Assembly: GCF_003226555.1 (NCBI RefSeq)
Contig: NZ_QKQS01000006.1
Coordinates: 101,176 to 165,175, forward strand
Direction of reading: 5' to 3'
DNA from: Rhodopseudomonas palustris
GTDB lineage: Bacteria; Pseudomonadota; Alphaproteobacteria; Rhizobiales; Xanthobacteraceae
DNA: 64,000 bases
Of the stretch, positions 34,779 through 43,858 are shown in pieces. Both the position numbers and the translations under genes were made by a program. The notes below the pieces were generated by a model, which was given only the letters and a program-made list of their open reading frames with translations, was not told where the DNA came from and searched no databases. The stretch's first letter is position 1. Each line of letters begins with the position of its first letter.

Positions 34779-37700
34779 AGGGCTTCATAGCCGCGCTTCT
34801 CGGAGGTCAGTTGCTCGTAGAGATCGACGCCGTCCGGCAGCGCCGGGCGGGCGAGGCCTTCGGACAACCGCGCCATCTCGTGGCTGCGGTCGATCAGCCG
34901 CTCGGCGACCAGATGCACCACGCCTTCCGGGCTCGCTTGGATCTTGCCTTCGACCAGGATCAGCCGGGCGCCCATCACTTCCTTGCGAAACTTCTCCATG
35001 ATGGCCGGCCACACCACGATGTTGGCGATGCCGGTCTCGTCTTCGATGGTCATGAAGATCACGCCATTGGCGCTGCCCGGCCGCTGCCGCACCAGCACCA
35101 CGCCGGCGCAGCGCACGCGCCGGCCGTTGCGCCGCGTGTCCGACACCTCGCGGCAGGTCACCACCCGCTCGGCCGCAAACAGCGCGCGCAAGAATTCCAG
35201 CGGATGGCCCTTCAGCGACAGCCGCACGGTCTGATAATCGGCGACGACGTGCTCGGCCATCGGCATCAAAGGCAGCGGCGCGGCGTGCTCGTCCTGCTGC
35301 TCGCGCGCGCTCGCCGCTTCGAACAGCGGCAGCGGCACGTCGTCGGGCAGGCGTCGCACCGCCCACAGCGCGGCGCGGCGATCGAGCCCGAGCGAGCGGA
35401 ACGCGTCGGCATCAGCCAGCAGGATCAGCGCGCGCTTCGGCAAGCCTGTGATCCGCGCGAATTGCTCGAGCGAGGTGAACGGCCCCCTCGCCCGCGCCGC
35501 GACGATGCGCGCCGCCCAATCGTCGGACTGCAGCTCGCCGGCGGCGAGACGCACCCGCTCCTCGTCCGGATCGGCCCAGCGGAAGCCGTCGATCATGCGG
35601 AAGCCGAGACGCACCGCATGATGTTTGCCGCAGCGCTCCTCCAGCGTGCATTGGCCCTCGCTGAACGACACGTCGACCGGCCGCACCTCGACATTGTTAC
35701 TTCGCGCATCGCCGACGATCTGCGCCGGCGCGTAGAACCCCATCGGCTGCGAATTCAGCAGCGCGCAGCAGAACGCGTCGGGATGCTCGCACTTCATCCA
35801 CGCCGAGACATAGACCAGCTTGGCGAAGCTGGCCGCATGGCTCTCCGGAAAGCCGTAGGAACCGAAGCCCTTGATCTGCTCGAAGCAGTTCTTGGCGAAG
35901 GTGGCGTCGTAGCCGCGCGCCATCAGATTGCCGACCATCTTGGCTTCGAACTTGCCGATGGTGCCGACATTGCGGAACGTCGCCATCGCGCGGCGGAGCT
36001 GATTGGCCTCGTCGGGCGTGAAATGCGCCGCCTCGATCGCGATCCGCATCGCCTGCTCCTGGAACAGCGGCACGCCGAGCGTCTTGCCGAGGATCTGACG
36101 CAGTTCATCCTTGTCGGCCTCGCCGGACGGCGATGGATACACCACCGGCTCCTGGCCGTTCCGCCGCCTTAAGTAAGGATGCACCATGTCGCCCTGGATC
36201 GGCCCCGGCCGCACGATCGCGACTTCGATGACGAGGTCGTAGAAGCAGCGCGGCTTCAGCCGCGGCAGCATGTTCATCTGCGCCCGGCTCTCGACCTGGA
36301 ACACGCCGATCGACTCGCCGCGCTGGAGCATCTTGTAGACGGCGTTGTCGTCCTTCGACTTGATGTCGGAGAGCTGAAACCGCACACCCTTGTGCTGCGC
36401 GATCAGATCGAAGCCTTTGCGGATGCAGGTCAGCATGCCGAGCGCCAGCACGTCGACCTTCATCATCTTGACCGCGTCGATGTCGTCCTTGTCCCACTCG
36501 ATGAAGGTGCGATTGTCCATCGCGGCGTTGCCGATCGGCACGTAGCTGTCGAGCCGGTCCTGCGTCAGCACGTAGCCGCCGACATGCTGCGACAGATGCC
36601 GCGGAAAGCCGATCAGCTCGGTGGCGAGCTCGACGGCGCGGCCGATCATCGGGTTGTGCGGATCGAGCCCGGCCTGCCGCACCTGCATCTCATTGAGGCC
36701 CTTGCCCCAGCTTCCCCACACCGTATCGGCGAGCGCCGCGGTGACGTCTTCGGACAGGCCCAGCGCCTTGCCGACGTCGCGGATCGCCGAGCGCGGCCGA
36801 TAATGGATCACGGTGGCGACGATCGCGGCGCGATGCCGACCGTAGCGGCGATAGATGTATTGCATCACCTCTTCGCGGCGCAAATGCTCGAAATCGACGT
36901 CGATGTCCGGCGGCTCGTCGCGTTCCTCGGAAACGAAGCGTTCGAACAACAGGTCGATCTCGGTCGGGTCGACGCAGGTGATGCCGAGCACGTAGCAGAC
37001 GGCCGAATTCGCCGCCGAGCCGCGGCCCTGGCACAGAATATCTTGCGACCGTGCGTAGCGAACGATGTCGTGCACGGTGAGGAAGTAATGCGCGTAATCG
37101 CGCCGTTCGATGATCGCCAGTTCCTTGTCGATGGTGGCCTTCAGCTTGTCGCTGATGCCATGCGGGAAATATTGCTGGATGCCCTGCTCGGTGAGGTCCC
37201 TCAGATGCGCTTGCGCGGTCTTGCCGGGCGGCACCGGCTCGTCGGGATAGTGATATTTCAGTTCGTCCAGCGTGAAGCTGATGCGACCCGCGAACCTGAG
37301 CGTCTCGGCGATCGCGTCCGGATCGGCACGGAACAGCCGCGCCATCTCGGCGGCGGGCTTCAGATGCCGCTCGGCATTGCTCTCCAGTTTGCGCCCGGCC
37401 TTGTCGATCGTGGTCTTTTCGCGCACGCAGGTCAGCACGTCCTGCAACGCGCGCCGCGAAGCATGATGATACAGCACGTCGTTGCTGGCGATGCACGGCG
37501 CCTGTGCGGCCGCCGCGATCCGCCGCAGCCGCGCCAGCCGCCGCTTGTCGTCGCCGCGATAATACGGCGAAAGGCCGAGCCAGACGTTGGGCGTGAGCGT
37601 GGTCAGACGCGTGAGCGCTTCAGCTATTTTCTTTGACTGAAACCGATACGGCGGCATCAGCACGAGGAGAATGTCGGAGCTACCGGCCTTGCGTTTTCCG

Positions 37701-38191
37701 CCGTCATGCCCGGGCTTGACCCGGGCATCCACGGACACCAGCACGGCCTTGCTTGTGGGCGTGGATGGCCGGGTCAAGCCCGGCCATGACGAAGGTGGTC
37801 GTTGATGGATCGAAGCCTCGTGGACGAACGCTTCCAGGTCCGCGAACGTCAGATGGCATTCGCCCTTGTCGGCGCGGAGCTTGCCGGCGCTGAGCAGGCG
37901 GCAGAGGCGGCCGTAGGCGGCGCGGTCGGTCGGATAGGCGAGCAGGTCGGGCGTGCCGTCGACAAAACACAGCCGCGTGCCGATCAAGAGCTTGGGCTTG
38001 TGGATCAGCTCGTCATTGTCGAGTTCGCCATAGGCGCGCACCACGCCGGCCAGCGTGTTGCGGTCGGCGATGCCGATGGCGTCGAGGCCGAGCCGGCTCG
38101 CTTCATGGACATAGTCCTGCGGATGCGATCCGCCTTCGAGAAACGAGAAATTGGTGGTGACGCCGATCTCGGCGTAACGCGGGGCGGTCAT
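34682..38191 (-). CDS. dnaE2: Error-prone DNA polymerase III alpha subunit (ImuC/DnaE2)
   Basis: 1169 residues. An N-terminal PHP domain (EIGVTTNFSFLEGGSHPQDYV) is followed by the C-family polymerase core with the catalytic aspartates in PDIDVDFEH (near residue 430) and GRGSAANS, a helix-hairpin-helix region and a C-terminal OB fold. It performs translesion synthesis in SOS mutagenesis with ImuA and ImuB, replacing the replicative alpha subunit at lesions. A 90-bp palindromic repeat is inserted in frame at residues ~134-164 within the PHP domain. The gene ends inside the right island repeat. It lies 133 bp downstream of imuB, with a further stem-loop repeat in the gap. Confidence 0.95.
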   Translation of the reverse strand: MTAPRYAEIGVTTNFSFLEGGSHPQDYVHEASRLGLDAIGIADRNTLAGVVRAYGELDNDELIHKPKLLIGTRLCFVDGTPDLLAYPTDRAAYGRLCRLLSAGKLRADKGECHLTFADLEAFVHEASIHQRPPSSWPGLTRPSTPTSKAVLVSVDARVKPGHDGGKRKAGSSDILLVLMPPYRFQSKKIAEALTRLTTLTPNVWLGLSPYYRGDDKRRLARLRRIAAAAQAPCIASNDVLYHHASRRALQDVLTCVREKTTIDKAGRKLESNAERHLKPAAEMARLFRADPDAIAETLRFAGRISFTLDELKYHYPDEPVPPGKTAQAHLRDLTEQGIQQYFPHGISDKLKATIDKELAIIERRDYAHYFLTVHDIVRYARSQDILCQGRGSAANSAVCYVLGITCVDPTEIDLLFERFVSEERDEPPDIDVDFEHLRREEVMQYIYRRYGRHRAAIVATVIHYRPRSAIRDVGKALGLSEDVTAALADTVWGSWGKGLNEMQVRQAGLDPHNPMIGRAVELATELIGFPRHLSQHVGGYVLTQDRLDSYVPIGNAAMDNRTFIEWDKDDIDAVKMMKVDVLALGMLTCIRKGFDLIAQHKGVRFQLSDIKSKDDNAVYKMLQRGESIGVFQVESRAQMNMLPRLKPRCFYDLVIEVAIVRPGPIQGDMVHPYLRRRNGQEPVVYPSPSGEADKDELRQILGKTLGVPLFQEQAMRIAIEAAHFTPDEANQLRRAMATFRNVGTIGKFEAKMVGNLMARGYDATFAKNCFEQIKGFGSYGFPESHAASFAKLVYVSAWMKCEHPDAFCCALLNSQPMGFYAPAQIVGDARSNNVEVRPVDVSFSEGQCTLEERCGKHHAVRLGFRMIDGFRWADPDEERVRLAAGELQSDDWAARIVAARARGPFTSLEQFARITGLPKRALILLADADAFRSLGLDRRAALWAVRRLPDDVPLPLFEAASAREQQDEHAAPLPLMPMAEHVVADYQTVRLSLKGHPLEFLRALFAAERVVTCREVSDTRRNGRRVRCAGVVLVRQRPGSANGVIFMTIEDETGIANIVVWPAIMEKFRKEVMGARLILVEGKIQASPEGVVHLVAERLIDRSHEMARLSEGLARPALPDGVDLYEQLTSEKRGYEALNGDRRDTPDAPAQRHRHPRDVRILPPSRDFH
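37702..37791. repeat. Palindromic repeat (family C) inserted in frame in dnaE2
   Basis: 90 bp whose ends are CGTCATGCCCGGGCTTGAC and its near-inverse, with GGGTCAAGCCCGGCCATGACG at the far side. Same family as 63187-63277. Length is a multiple of three and no stop results, adding about 30 residues (PGLTRPSTPTSK, then SVDARVKPGHDG) to DnaE2. Confidence 0.9.
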
Positions 38192-38218
38192 GGGCGTCTC
38201 GGTTCAAGTTAATTAGTT

Positions 38219-38304
38219 CGTCATTGCGAGCGAAGCGAAGCAATCCAGAAACGCCGTGCACTGAGCCCCTGGATTGCTTCGTCGCTTCGCTCCTCGCAAT
38301 GACG
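38219..38304. repeat. Stem-loop repeat (family A) between imuB and dnaE2
   Basis: Inverted repeat with arms CGTCATTGCGAGCGAAGCG and CTCGCAATGACG. Same family as 42010-42089 and 46560-46644. It sits in the gap between two genes expected to be co-transcribed. Confidence 0.85.
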
Positions 38305-38324
38305 GGGAGAGGCATGGCCGCCTT

Positions 38325-39923
38325 TCACGCAAACAGCCCGTGCATGTACCAGCGCGGCTGGCCGCTGCCGCCTACTTCCGGCATCACCTCGCTGCCGTAC
38401 AGGCCGTCGCGATACAGCCAGAACCGCGCGCCGGCTTCGTCCTCGATCCGGAAGTAATCGCGGGTCAGCCCCGGCTCGGCGGCGCGCCACCACTCTATCG
38501 CGATCCGCTCCGGTCCTTCGGCGCGGGCGACGCGATGGAGAACACGTCGCCAGGTGAATTGCGCCGGCGGACCGTCCGGCACGCCGGCCAGCACCTCGAT
38601 CGGCTCCGGCGGCTGCAGCAGCCGCAAGGGGCGCAGCGGCGGCTCGTCGGCCCGCGCCGGCCACGGCGCATCGCCCGGCTCCGGCGGACAATGCTGCACC
38701 GGCACGGCCAGCGCGGCGCGCTCGGGGATATGCGTATCCTGCGGCAGATAGCGCACCACCCGCTTGGCCCCGAGCCGTGCCGCCAGCGTGTCGGCCAGCA
38801 AGGCGACATCCTCGGCCTGATGCGCGGTGGTGTCGAAACCGCGCTGCGCCTCGGTCACGGCCACGCTGACGCTGGCGGCGAGCCGGATCAGATCGAAGCC
38901 GAAACCGGGATCGAGCGGATCGTTCAGCGCATCGAGCTTTTCGGCGAACAGCCGCTGCACCACCTCGACCCGCGTCACCGGCTGCCCGGTCTCGACGCTG
39001 ATGCTGCGCACCGCGCCGTCGCTGCGGAAGAAGCTGGCGGTGAGCTGCCGCGCGCCTTTGCCGCTCCGCTCCATCGCAGCGATCAGCAGCCGCGCCAGCG
39101 CCAGCAGCGTCGGCAGAATGACCTCGAGGGTCGCGACCGGTTCGGGGAAATTCTTGTCGACCACATAGTCCGGCGCCGGCTTGCGCGGCGAGATCGGCGC
39201 GTCGTCTTCGCCGGTCGCCTGACGCAGCACTGCGACGAAGCCTTCGCCGAACCTGGCGGCGAGTTCGGACGGCTGCCGCGCCAATACCTCGCCGACGGAT
39301 TTGAGCCCGGCGCGGCGCAGGCCGCGGACGATCGCATCATCGACCCCGAGCGCCGCCACCGGCAGCGGCGCCACCGCCCGCGCCTCCTCGCCCGGAGCGA
39401 CGATCAGGCCGGAGCCGCCGCGGGTCAACGCCCGCGCCGCCACCGCGGTGCCGGCGATCGCGGCGCTGACCGCAAAGCCCTGCCGCGTCAGCGCCGCGGT
39501 CAGCGTGGTGAGGAGCCTCGCCTCGTCGCCGAACAGATGCGCGCAGCCGGTGATGTCGAGCAGCAGCCCGTCGGCGCCGTCGAGCGCCACCAGCGGCGTG
39601 AAGCGATCGCACCAATCGGCGACCGCATTCAGCAGCACGGCGTCGGCGAAAGGATCGTGATCGATCACGTCGAGCGCAGGGTGCATCGCCCGCGCGGTGG
39701 CGAGCGGCATCCCGGGCATCACCCCGCCACGACTCGCACGCGCGTCGCAGGCCACCACCACCAGCGCGTTGTCGCGCTTGGCGGCGACCACACGGAGCGG
39801 GCGCGCGGCCTCAGCCGGCGAGGCGCTGCTCGGAGACAGCGACTGGCGTTCGAACCGGTCGGTCGACAACCTCGGCAGCCAAAGGCCGAGGATACGCCTG
39901 CGGTTCACGGAAGCGGCACGCAT
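38325..39923 (-). CDS. imuB: ImuB, Y-family polymerase-like mutasome hub
   Basis: 532 residues from ATG 39923. It opens RRILGLWLPRLSTDRFER, has the Y-family palm region LLLDITGCAHLFGDE and fingers/thumb segments, and an extended C-terminal part (HIPERAALAVP, RFWLYRDGLYG). ImuB proteins lack the full set of Y-family catalytic acidic residues and act as a scaffold that binds beta clamp, ImuA and DnaE2. It overlaps imuA by 113 bp at the DNA level. The C-terminus WYMHGLFA is typical of ImuB ends. Confidence 0.93.
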   Translation of the reverse strand: MRAASVNRRRILGLWLPRLSTDRFERQSLSPSSASPAEAARPLRVVAAKRDNALVVVACDARASRGGVMPGMPLATARAMHPALDVIDHDPFADAVLLNAVADWCDRFTPLVALDGADGLLLDITGCAHLFGDEARLLTTLTAALTRQGFAVSAAIAGTAVAARALTRGGSGLIVAPGEEARAVAPLPVAALGVDDAIVRGLRRAGLKSVGEVLARQPSELAARFGEGFVAVLRQATGEDDAPISPRKPAPDYVVDKNFPEPVATLEVILPTLLALARLLIAAMERSGKGARQLTASFFRSDGAVRSISVETGQPVTRVEVVQRLFAEKLDALNDPLDPGFGFDLIRLAASVSVAVTEAQRGFDTTAHQAEDVALLADTLAARLGAKRVVRYLPQDTHIPERAALAVPVQHCPPEPGDAPWPARADEPPLRPLRLLQPPEPIEVLAGVPDGPPAQFTWRRVLHRVARAEGPERIAIEWWRAAEPGLTRDYFRIEDEAGARFWLYRDGLYGSEVMPEVGGSGQPRWYMHGLFA

Positions 39924-40596
39924 CACAATTCCATTCCATGATCCAGCGGCCGGTTGGGCCGCGACGATTGCGAACAAGCGAGGTGTCGAGCACCGGAGCG
40001 CCCCAGCCTTCGATCGGCGGCGAAGGCGCCGCGCGCACCACCCAGCGGGTTTCCGCGGTCGAAGCCTGCGGCGCAGCGGCGATCCGCAGCATCAAGGCGG
40101 TGACGCCGGACTGCTGCGCCGCCAATGTCAGTTTGCGCGAGGCGACGGAATCGAACGCGCGGGTCTCGCCCCACAGCTCGGTAATCACCGCGCCGAGCCC
40201 GTTGCAGGCCAGCGCATCGGCGGCGGCGCGCAGTGCGCTGTCGGCATCATGGGCGCGCACCATCACCAGGCGGCGCGGGTCGAAGCCGAGTTCGGCCAGC
40301 CCCGCCATCGCCAGTTCGCCGTTCTCGCGCGCGGAAAAATCCTGACGGATCCACAGCAGGAAACGCTGTTCGGCGAGCAGTTGCGCCACGCCGGCGACGA
40401 AGCCGGTCGCAGCGCTGGCCTGGTGGCCATCGCAGAACACTTCGTGCAGCGCGCCCTGCATCAGGCCGCCGTGCAGCACCGCATCGACGTCGTCATGGCC
40501 GAGCGGCACGCGGCGCAGCGTCTCCACCGTCCCGCTTTCGAGCCGGTCGATCTCGCCCTGTAGGCGCGCAAGCATGCCGAGGCGCGCGCTGTCCAT
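39811..40596 (-). CDS. imuA: ImuA, SOS mutagenesis accessory protein
   Basis: 261 residues. RecA-like core without the nucleotide-binding Walker set: LGHDDVDAVLHGGLMQGALHEVFCD, FLLWIRQDF, RLVMVRAHD, VITELWGE and SRKLTLAAQQSGVTALMLR are the conserved strands of ImuA/SulA-related proteins. The C-terminal RNRRGPTGRW and basic tail are usual. First gene of the imuA-imuB-dnaE2 cassette, with a LexA box 60 bp upstream. It works with ImuB and DnaE2 in damage-induced translesion synthesis. Confidence 0.92.
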   Translation of the reverse strand: MDSARLGMLARLQGEIDRLESGTVETLRRVPLGHDDVDAVLHGGLMQGALHEVFCDGHQASAATGFVAGVAQLLAEQRFLLWIRQDFSARENGELAMAGLAELGFDPRRLVMVRAHDADSALRAAADALACNGLGAVITELWGETRAFDSVASRKLTLAAQQSGVTALMLRIAAAPQASTAETRWVVRAAPSPPIEGWGAPVLDTSLVRNRRGPTGRWIMEWNCDACRFREPQAYPRPLAAEVVDRPVRTPVAVSEQRLAG

Positions 40597-40656
40597 GCGC
40601 CGCTCCTTTTCCGTTGCCGTTTTTTCGGATTCGATGAACCCGTTGCCGGCTCATTT

Positions 40657-40671
40657 GTTCATGATATGTTC
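40657..40671. promoter_or_regulatory. LexA (SOS) box between imuA and the radical SAM gene
   Basis: GTTC-ATGATAT-GTTC matches the alphaproteobacterial LexA box GTTC-N7-GTTC exactly. It is 60 bp upstream of imuA and 93 bp upstream of the divergent radical SAM gene, so it could control both sides. No second box was seen in the 168-bp gap. Confidence 0.85.
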
Positions 40672-40764
40672 TAATAAATCCCTGCTCCCCGGCGGAGTCA
40701 ATCGGGATCGCACCGAGGTCTGGCGGCAAATTTTTTCGCGAGACGAATCAAGGAGATTCCAAGC

Positions 40765-42003
40765 ATGGACGTGCAGCGCAAGCTGGCCATCCTGGCGGAC
40801 GCGGCGAAATACGACGCCTCCTGCGCCTCCAGCGGGACGGAGAAACGCGACAGTCGGGACGGCAAAGGGCTCGGCTCGACCGCGCCCGGCATGGGCATCT
40901 GTCATTCTTATGCGCCGGACGGCCGCTGCATCTCGCTGCTCAAGGTGCTGCTCACCAACGCCTGCGCCTATGACTGCCTGTACTGCGTCAACCGTGCCTC
41001 GTCGAACGTGCCGCGCGCGCGCTTCACCGTGGGTGAGGTGGTGCAGCTCACGCTCGACTTTTATCGCCGCAACTACATCGAGGGGCTGTTCCTGTCCTCG
41101 GGCATCATCCGCAGCGCCGACTACACCATGGAGCAGATCGTCGAGGTGGCGCGGCGGTTGCGTGAAGACCATCAGTTCCGCGGCTACATTCATCTGAAGA
41201 CGATTCCGGAAGCCGACGACGCGCTGATCGCCAAGGCCGGCCGCTATGCGGACCGGCTCAGCATCAATATCGAGATGCCGGAGGAGACCAGCCTCGCTCA
41301 GTTGGCGCCGGAGAAGAACGTCCGCGCCATCCGCCGCACCATGGGCCGGCTGCGGCTGAAACTGGATGAAGCAACCGAAGCGAAGAAAGCGCCGACGCGG
41401 ACCAAGCCGCCGCGCTTCGCACCGGCCGGCCAGAGCACCCAGATGATCGTCGGCGCCGACGCCGCCACCGACCAGACCATCCTGAACACATCCGCCAATC
41501 TCTACGGCTCGTACAATCTGAAACGGGTGTACTACTCGGCGTTCAGCCCGATCCCGGATTCCAGTCGCGCTTTGCCCTTGCAGGCGCCGCCGCTGGTGCG
41601 CGAGCATCGGCTGTATCAGGCCGACTGGCTGATGCGGTTCTACGGCTTCGAGGCCGGCGAGATCATCGATCCGGCCGCCGGGATGCTGTCGCTGGAGATG
41701 GATCCGAAACTGGCCTGGGCGCTGCGCCACCGCGAGCGCTTCCCGCTCGACGTCAATCGCGCCAGCCGCGAGGAATTGCTGCGCGTCCCCGGCTTCGGCC
41801 GCAAGGCGGTCGACCGCATCATCGACACCCGCCGCCACAGCGCGATCCGCAGTACAGATCTCGCCAAGCTCCACATCCCACGGAACAAGGCGCTGCCGTT
41901 CATCGTTCTCCCCGACCACCGCCCGCCGGCTTACCAGCTCGACGGCGCAAGGCTGGCGGAGCGGTTTCGGCCGAAGGCGCAGCAACTGGGATTTGGGTTT
42001 TGA
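40765..42003 (+). CDS. Putative DNA modification/repair radical SAM protein (UDG-linked)
   Basis: 412 residues. The iron-sulfur motif CAYDCLYC (Cys67, Cys71, Cys74) follows a conserved start (MDVQRKLAILADAAKYD) and a helix-hairpin-helix-like C-terminus (LLRVPGFGRKAVDRIIDTRRH). It belongs to the radical SAM family that is almost always encoded with a DUF4130-uracil-DNA-glycosylase partner, which is the next gene. The reaction is unknown; a role in DNA lesion repair or modification is inferred from partnership and HhH motif. The ATG 40765 start is preceded by AGGAG (AAGGAGATTCCAAGC region). Divergent from imuA across the LexA box. Confidence 0.9.
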   Translation: MDVQRKLAILADAAKYDASCASSGTEKRDSRDGKGLGSTAPGMGICHSYAPDGRCISLLKVLLTNACAYDCLYCVNRASSNVPRARFTVGEVVQLTLDFYRRNYIEGLFLSSGIIRSADYTMEQIVEVARRLREDHQFRGYIHLKTIPEADDALIAKAGRYADRLSINIEMPEETSLAQLAPEKNVRAIRRTMGRLRLKLDEATEAKKAPTRTKPPRFAPAGQSTQMIVGADAATDQTILNTSANLYGSYNLKRVYYSAFSPIPDSSRALPLQAPPLVREHRLYQADWLMRFYGFEAGEIIDPAAGMLSLEMDPKLAWALRHRERFPLDVNRASREELLRVPGFGRKAVDRIIDTRRHSAIRSTDLAKLHIPRNKALPFIVLPDHRPPAYQLDGARLAERFRPKAQQLGFGF

Positions 42004-42009
42004 GAGTGT

Positions 42010-42089
42010 CGTCATTGCGAGGAGCGAAGCGACGAAGCAATCCAGCACTTTGCCCTGAGCTGGATTGCTTCGCTTCGCTCGCAATGACG
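42010..42089. repeat. Stem-loop repeat (family A) between the radical SAM and UdgX genes
   Basis: Arms CGTCATTGCGAGGAGCG and CTCGCAATGACG; same family as 38219-38304 and 46560-46644. It lies 6 bp after the radical SAM stop and 63 bp before the UdgX-fusion start. Confidence 0.85.
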
Positions 42090-42152
42090 GAGATGGGTGA
42101 TTAGCTACAAGCGCGACCTGTGCGTAACTAACAAGTGGACAACCAAAGGCAC

Positions 42153-43640
42153 ATGCACCGCATCCGGCTCGACGGCGACACCGATTTTGGCGGCTGGCGC
42201 AAGGCGGCGCGGGAGCTGGTGCTGGCGGACGTGGCGCCGGCGGATATCAGTTGGAGCGTGACGGGCGACGAGCCGGAGCTGTTCGACACGGCGGGGCTGG
42301 CACCGGATACTAAGTCCGTCGCTGAAACGGCTGCGCCGTTCTCGCACCCTACCCAATCGCCTTCCCCCACGCCGACCTTCAACGTTCCCGCCCGCTTCGT
42401 CGAGCTGGCGCAGACCGCGATCCTACACCGCGATCCGCAGCGTTTCGCCTATCTGTATCAACTATTATGGCGGCTGCGCGCCAATCCCGAATTGATGCAG
42501 GTGGCGACCGATCCGGACGTGATGCGGCTGTCGGCAATGGCCAAGGCGGTGCGGCGCGACGAGCACAAGATGCACGCCTTCGTCCGCTTCCGCGAGATCG
42601 GCCGCGAGCCGAAGTCGCGCTACGTCGCCTGGTTCGAGCCGGAGCACCATATCGTCGAGCTGGCTGCGCCGTTCTTCGCCCGCCGCTTCGCCGATATGGA
42701 ATGGTCGATCCTGACGCCGGACGTCTGCGCACATTGGGACGGCCACGCCATCGCGATCACGCCCGGCGTCACCAAGGCGATGGCGCCGTCGGAGGACCGT
42801 CTCGAACAAACCTGGCTCACCTATTACGCCAGCATCTTCAATCCGGCGCGGCTGAAGACCAAGGCGATGCAGGCGGAGATGCCGAAGAAATATTGGCGCA
42901 ATCTGCCCGAAGCGGCACTGATCAAGCCGCTAATCGATCACGCCGAGCGCAAGGCGCACGCGATGGTCGCAGCCGAGGCGACTGCGCCGAAGAAGCCGCA
43001 GCGACAGGAGCCGCCGATGACAAAAGCCAAGCCGAAGGCCGATACGCTGGCGCATCTGCGCGAGGAAGCGAAGGACTGCCGCGCCTGTGACCTGTGGAAG
43101 GACGCGACCCAGACGGTGTTCGGCGAAGGCCCGCCCCACGCCACCGTCATGCTGGTCGGCGAACAGCCCGGCGACAAAGAGGACCTCGCCGGCAAGCCGT
43201 TCGTCGGCCCGGCCGGGCAGATGCTCGACCGCGCGCTGGCGGAGGCCGGCGTCGATCGCAACAAGACCTACGTCACCAACGCGGTGAAGCACTTCAAATT
43301 CGTGCCGCGCGGCAAGATCCGCCTGCACCAGAAGCCGAACACCCCTGAGATCAAGGCGTGCCGGCAGTGGTACGAGCGCGAACTCGCCGCGGTGCAGCCG
43401 CTTCTGGTGGTGGCGATGGGCGCCACCGCGGCACAGAGCGTGGTCGGCAAGGTCACCCCGATCAACAAGACCCGCGGCCGCCTGATCGACCGCGACGACG
43501 GCCCGCAGGTGCTGGTCACCGTCCATCCGTCTTATCTGCTGCGCCTGCCCGATGCCGAAGCCAAAGAGCGCGAATACGCCCGCTTCGTCGACGACCTGAA
43601 ACTCGTCGCCGCGCATCTAAACAAGGCGGATGCAGCGTAG
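42153..43640 (+). CDS. DUF4130-UdgX fusion, uracil-DNA glycosylase family protein
   Basis: 495 residues from ATG 42153 (a GTG at 42135 is possible). The N-terminal ~270 residues are the DUF4130-type domain found with the radical SAM partner (PARFVELAQTAI, WFEPEHHIVELAAPFFARRF). A Lys/Pro linker leads to the UdgX domain (~300-495) with CRAC (Cys309, Cys312), GEQPGDKED, GKIRLHQKP with His392 at the position of the covalent uracil-binding His of UdgX, Cys403 and HPSYLLR. Position 380 is His in AVKHF, where family-4 glycosylases carry a cluster Cys. UdgX enzymes form a covalent adduct with uracil-DNA. It acts with the radical SAM protein, in a block adjoining the SOS cassette. Confidence 0.92.
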   Translation: MHRIRLDGDTDFGGWRKAARELVLADVAPADISWSVTGDEPELFDTAGLAPDTKSVAETAAPFSHPTQSPSPTPTFNVPARFVELAQTAILHRDPQRFAYLYQLLWRLRANPELMQVATDPDVMRLSAMAKAVRRDEHKMHAFVRFREIGREPKSRYVAWFEPEHHIVELAAPFFARRFADMEWSILTPDVCAHWDGHAIAITPGVTKAMAPSEDRLEQTWLTYYASIFNPARLKTKAMQAEMPKKYWRNLPEAALIKPLIDHAERKAHAMVAAEATAPKKPQRQEPPMTKAKPKADTLAHLREEAKDCRACDLWKDATQTVFGEGPPHATVMLVGEQPGDKEDLAGKPFVGPAGQMLDRALAEAGVDRNKTYVTNAVKHFKFVPRGKIRLHQKPNTPEIKACRQWYERELAAVQPLLVVAMGATAAQSVVGKVTPINKTRGRLIDRDDGPQVLVTVHPSYLLRLPDAEAKEREYARFVDDLKLVAAHLNKADAA

Positions 43641-43858
43641 CCTCGTGTGACGCGCCGATGACGCGGCGCGGAGTCGGTGCGCCGGGCGCACGTCTCCGGC
43701 AGCATCTATTTCCACTTGACGGAATGGACGCGGAATTCGGTAACCGTCGCAACTCGCGCGGGTTGAGCAACCGTTCCGAACCGGCTAACCCTCGCTGCAC
43801 TGCCAACGCTGCACTGCAACGTACGCCGCAAGACCAACAACAACACGCGAGGAATTCG

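Noticed and set aside
43358..43858. Extension of the binding-protein frame upstream of 43859
   Set aside because: It overlaps the UdgX-fusion gene in another frame and lacks sense; ATG 43859 has a ribosome site and a signal peptide.
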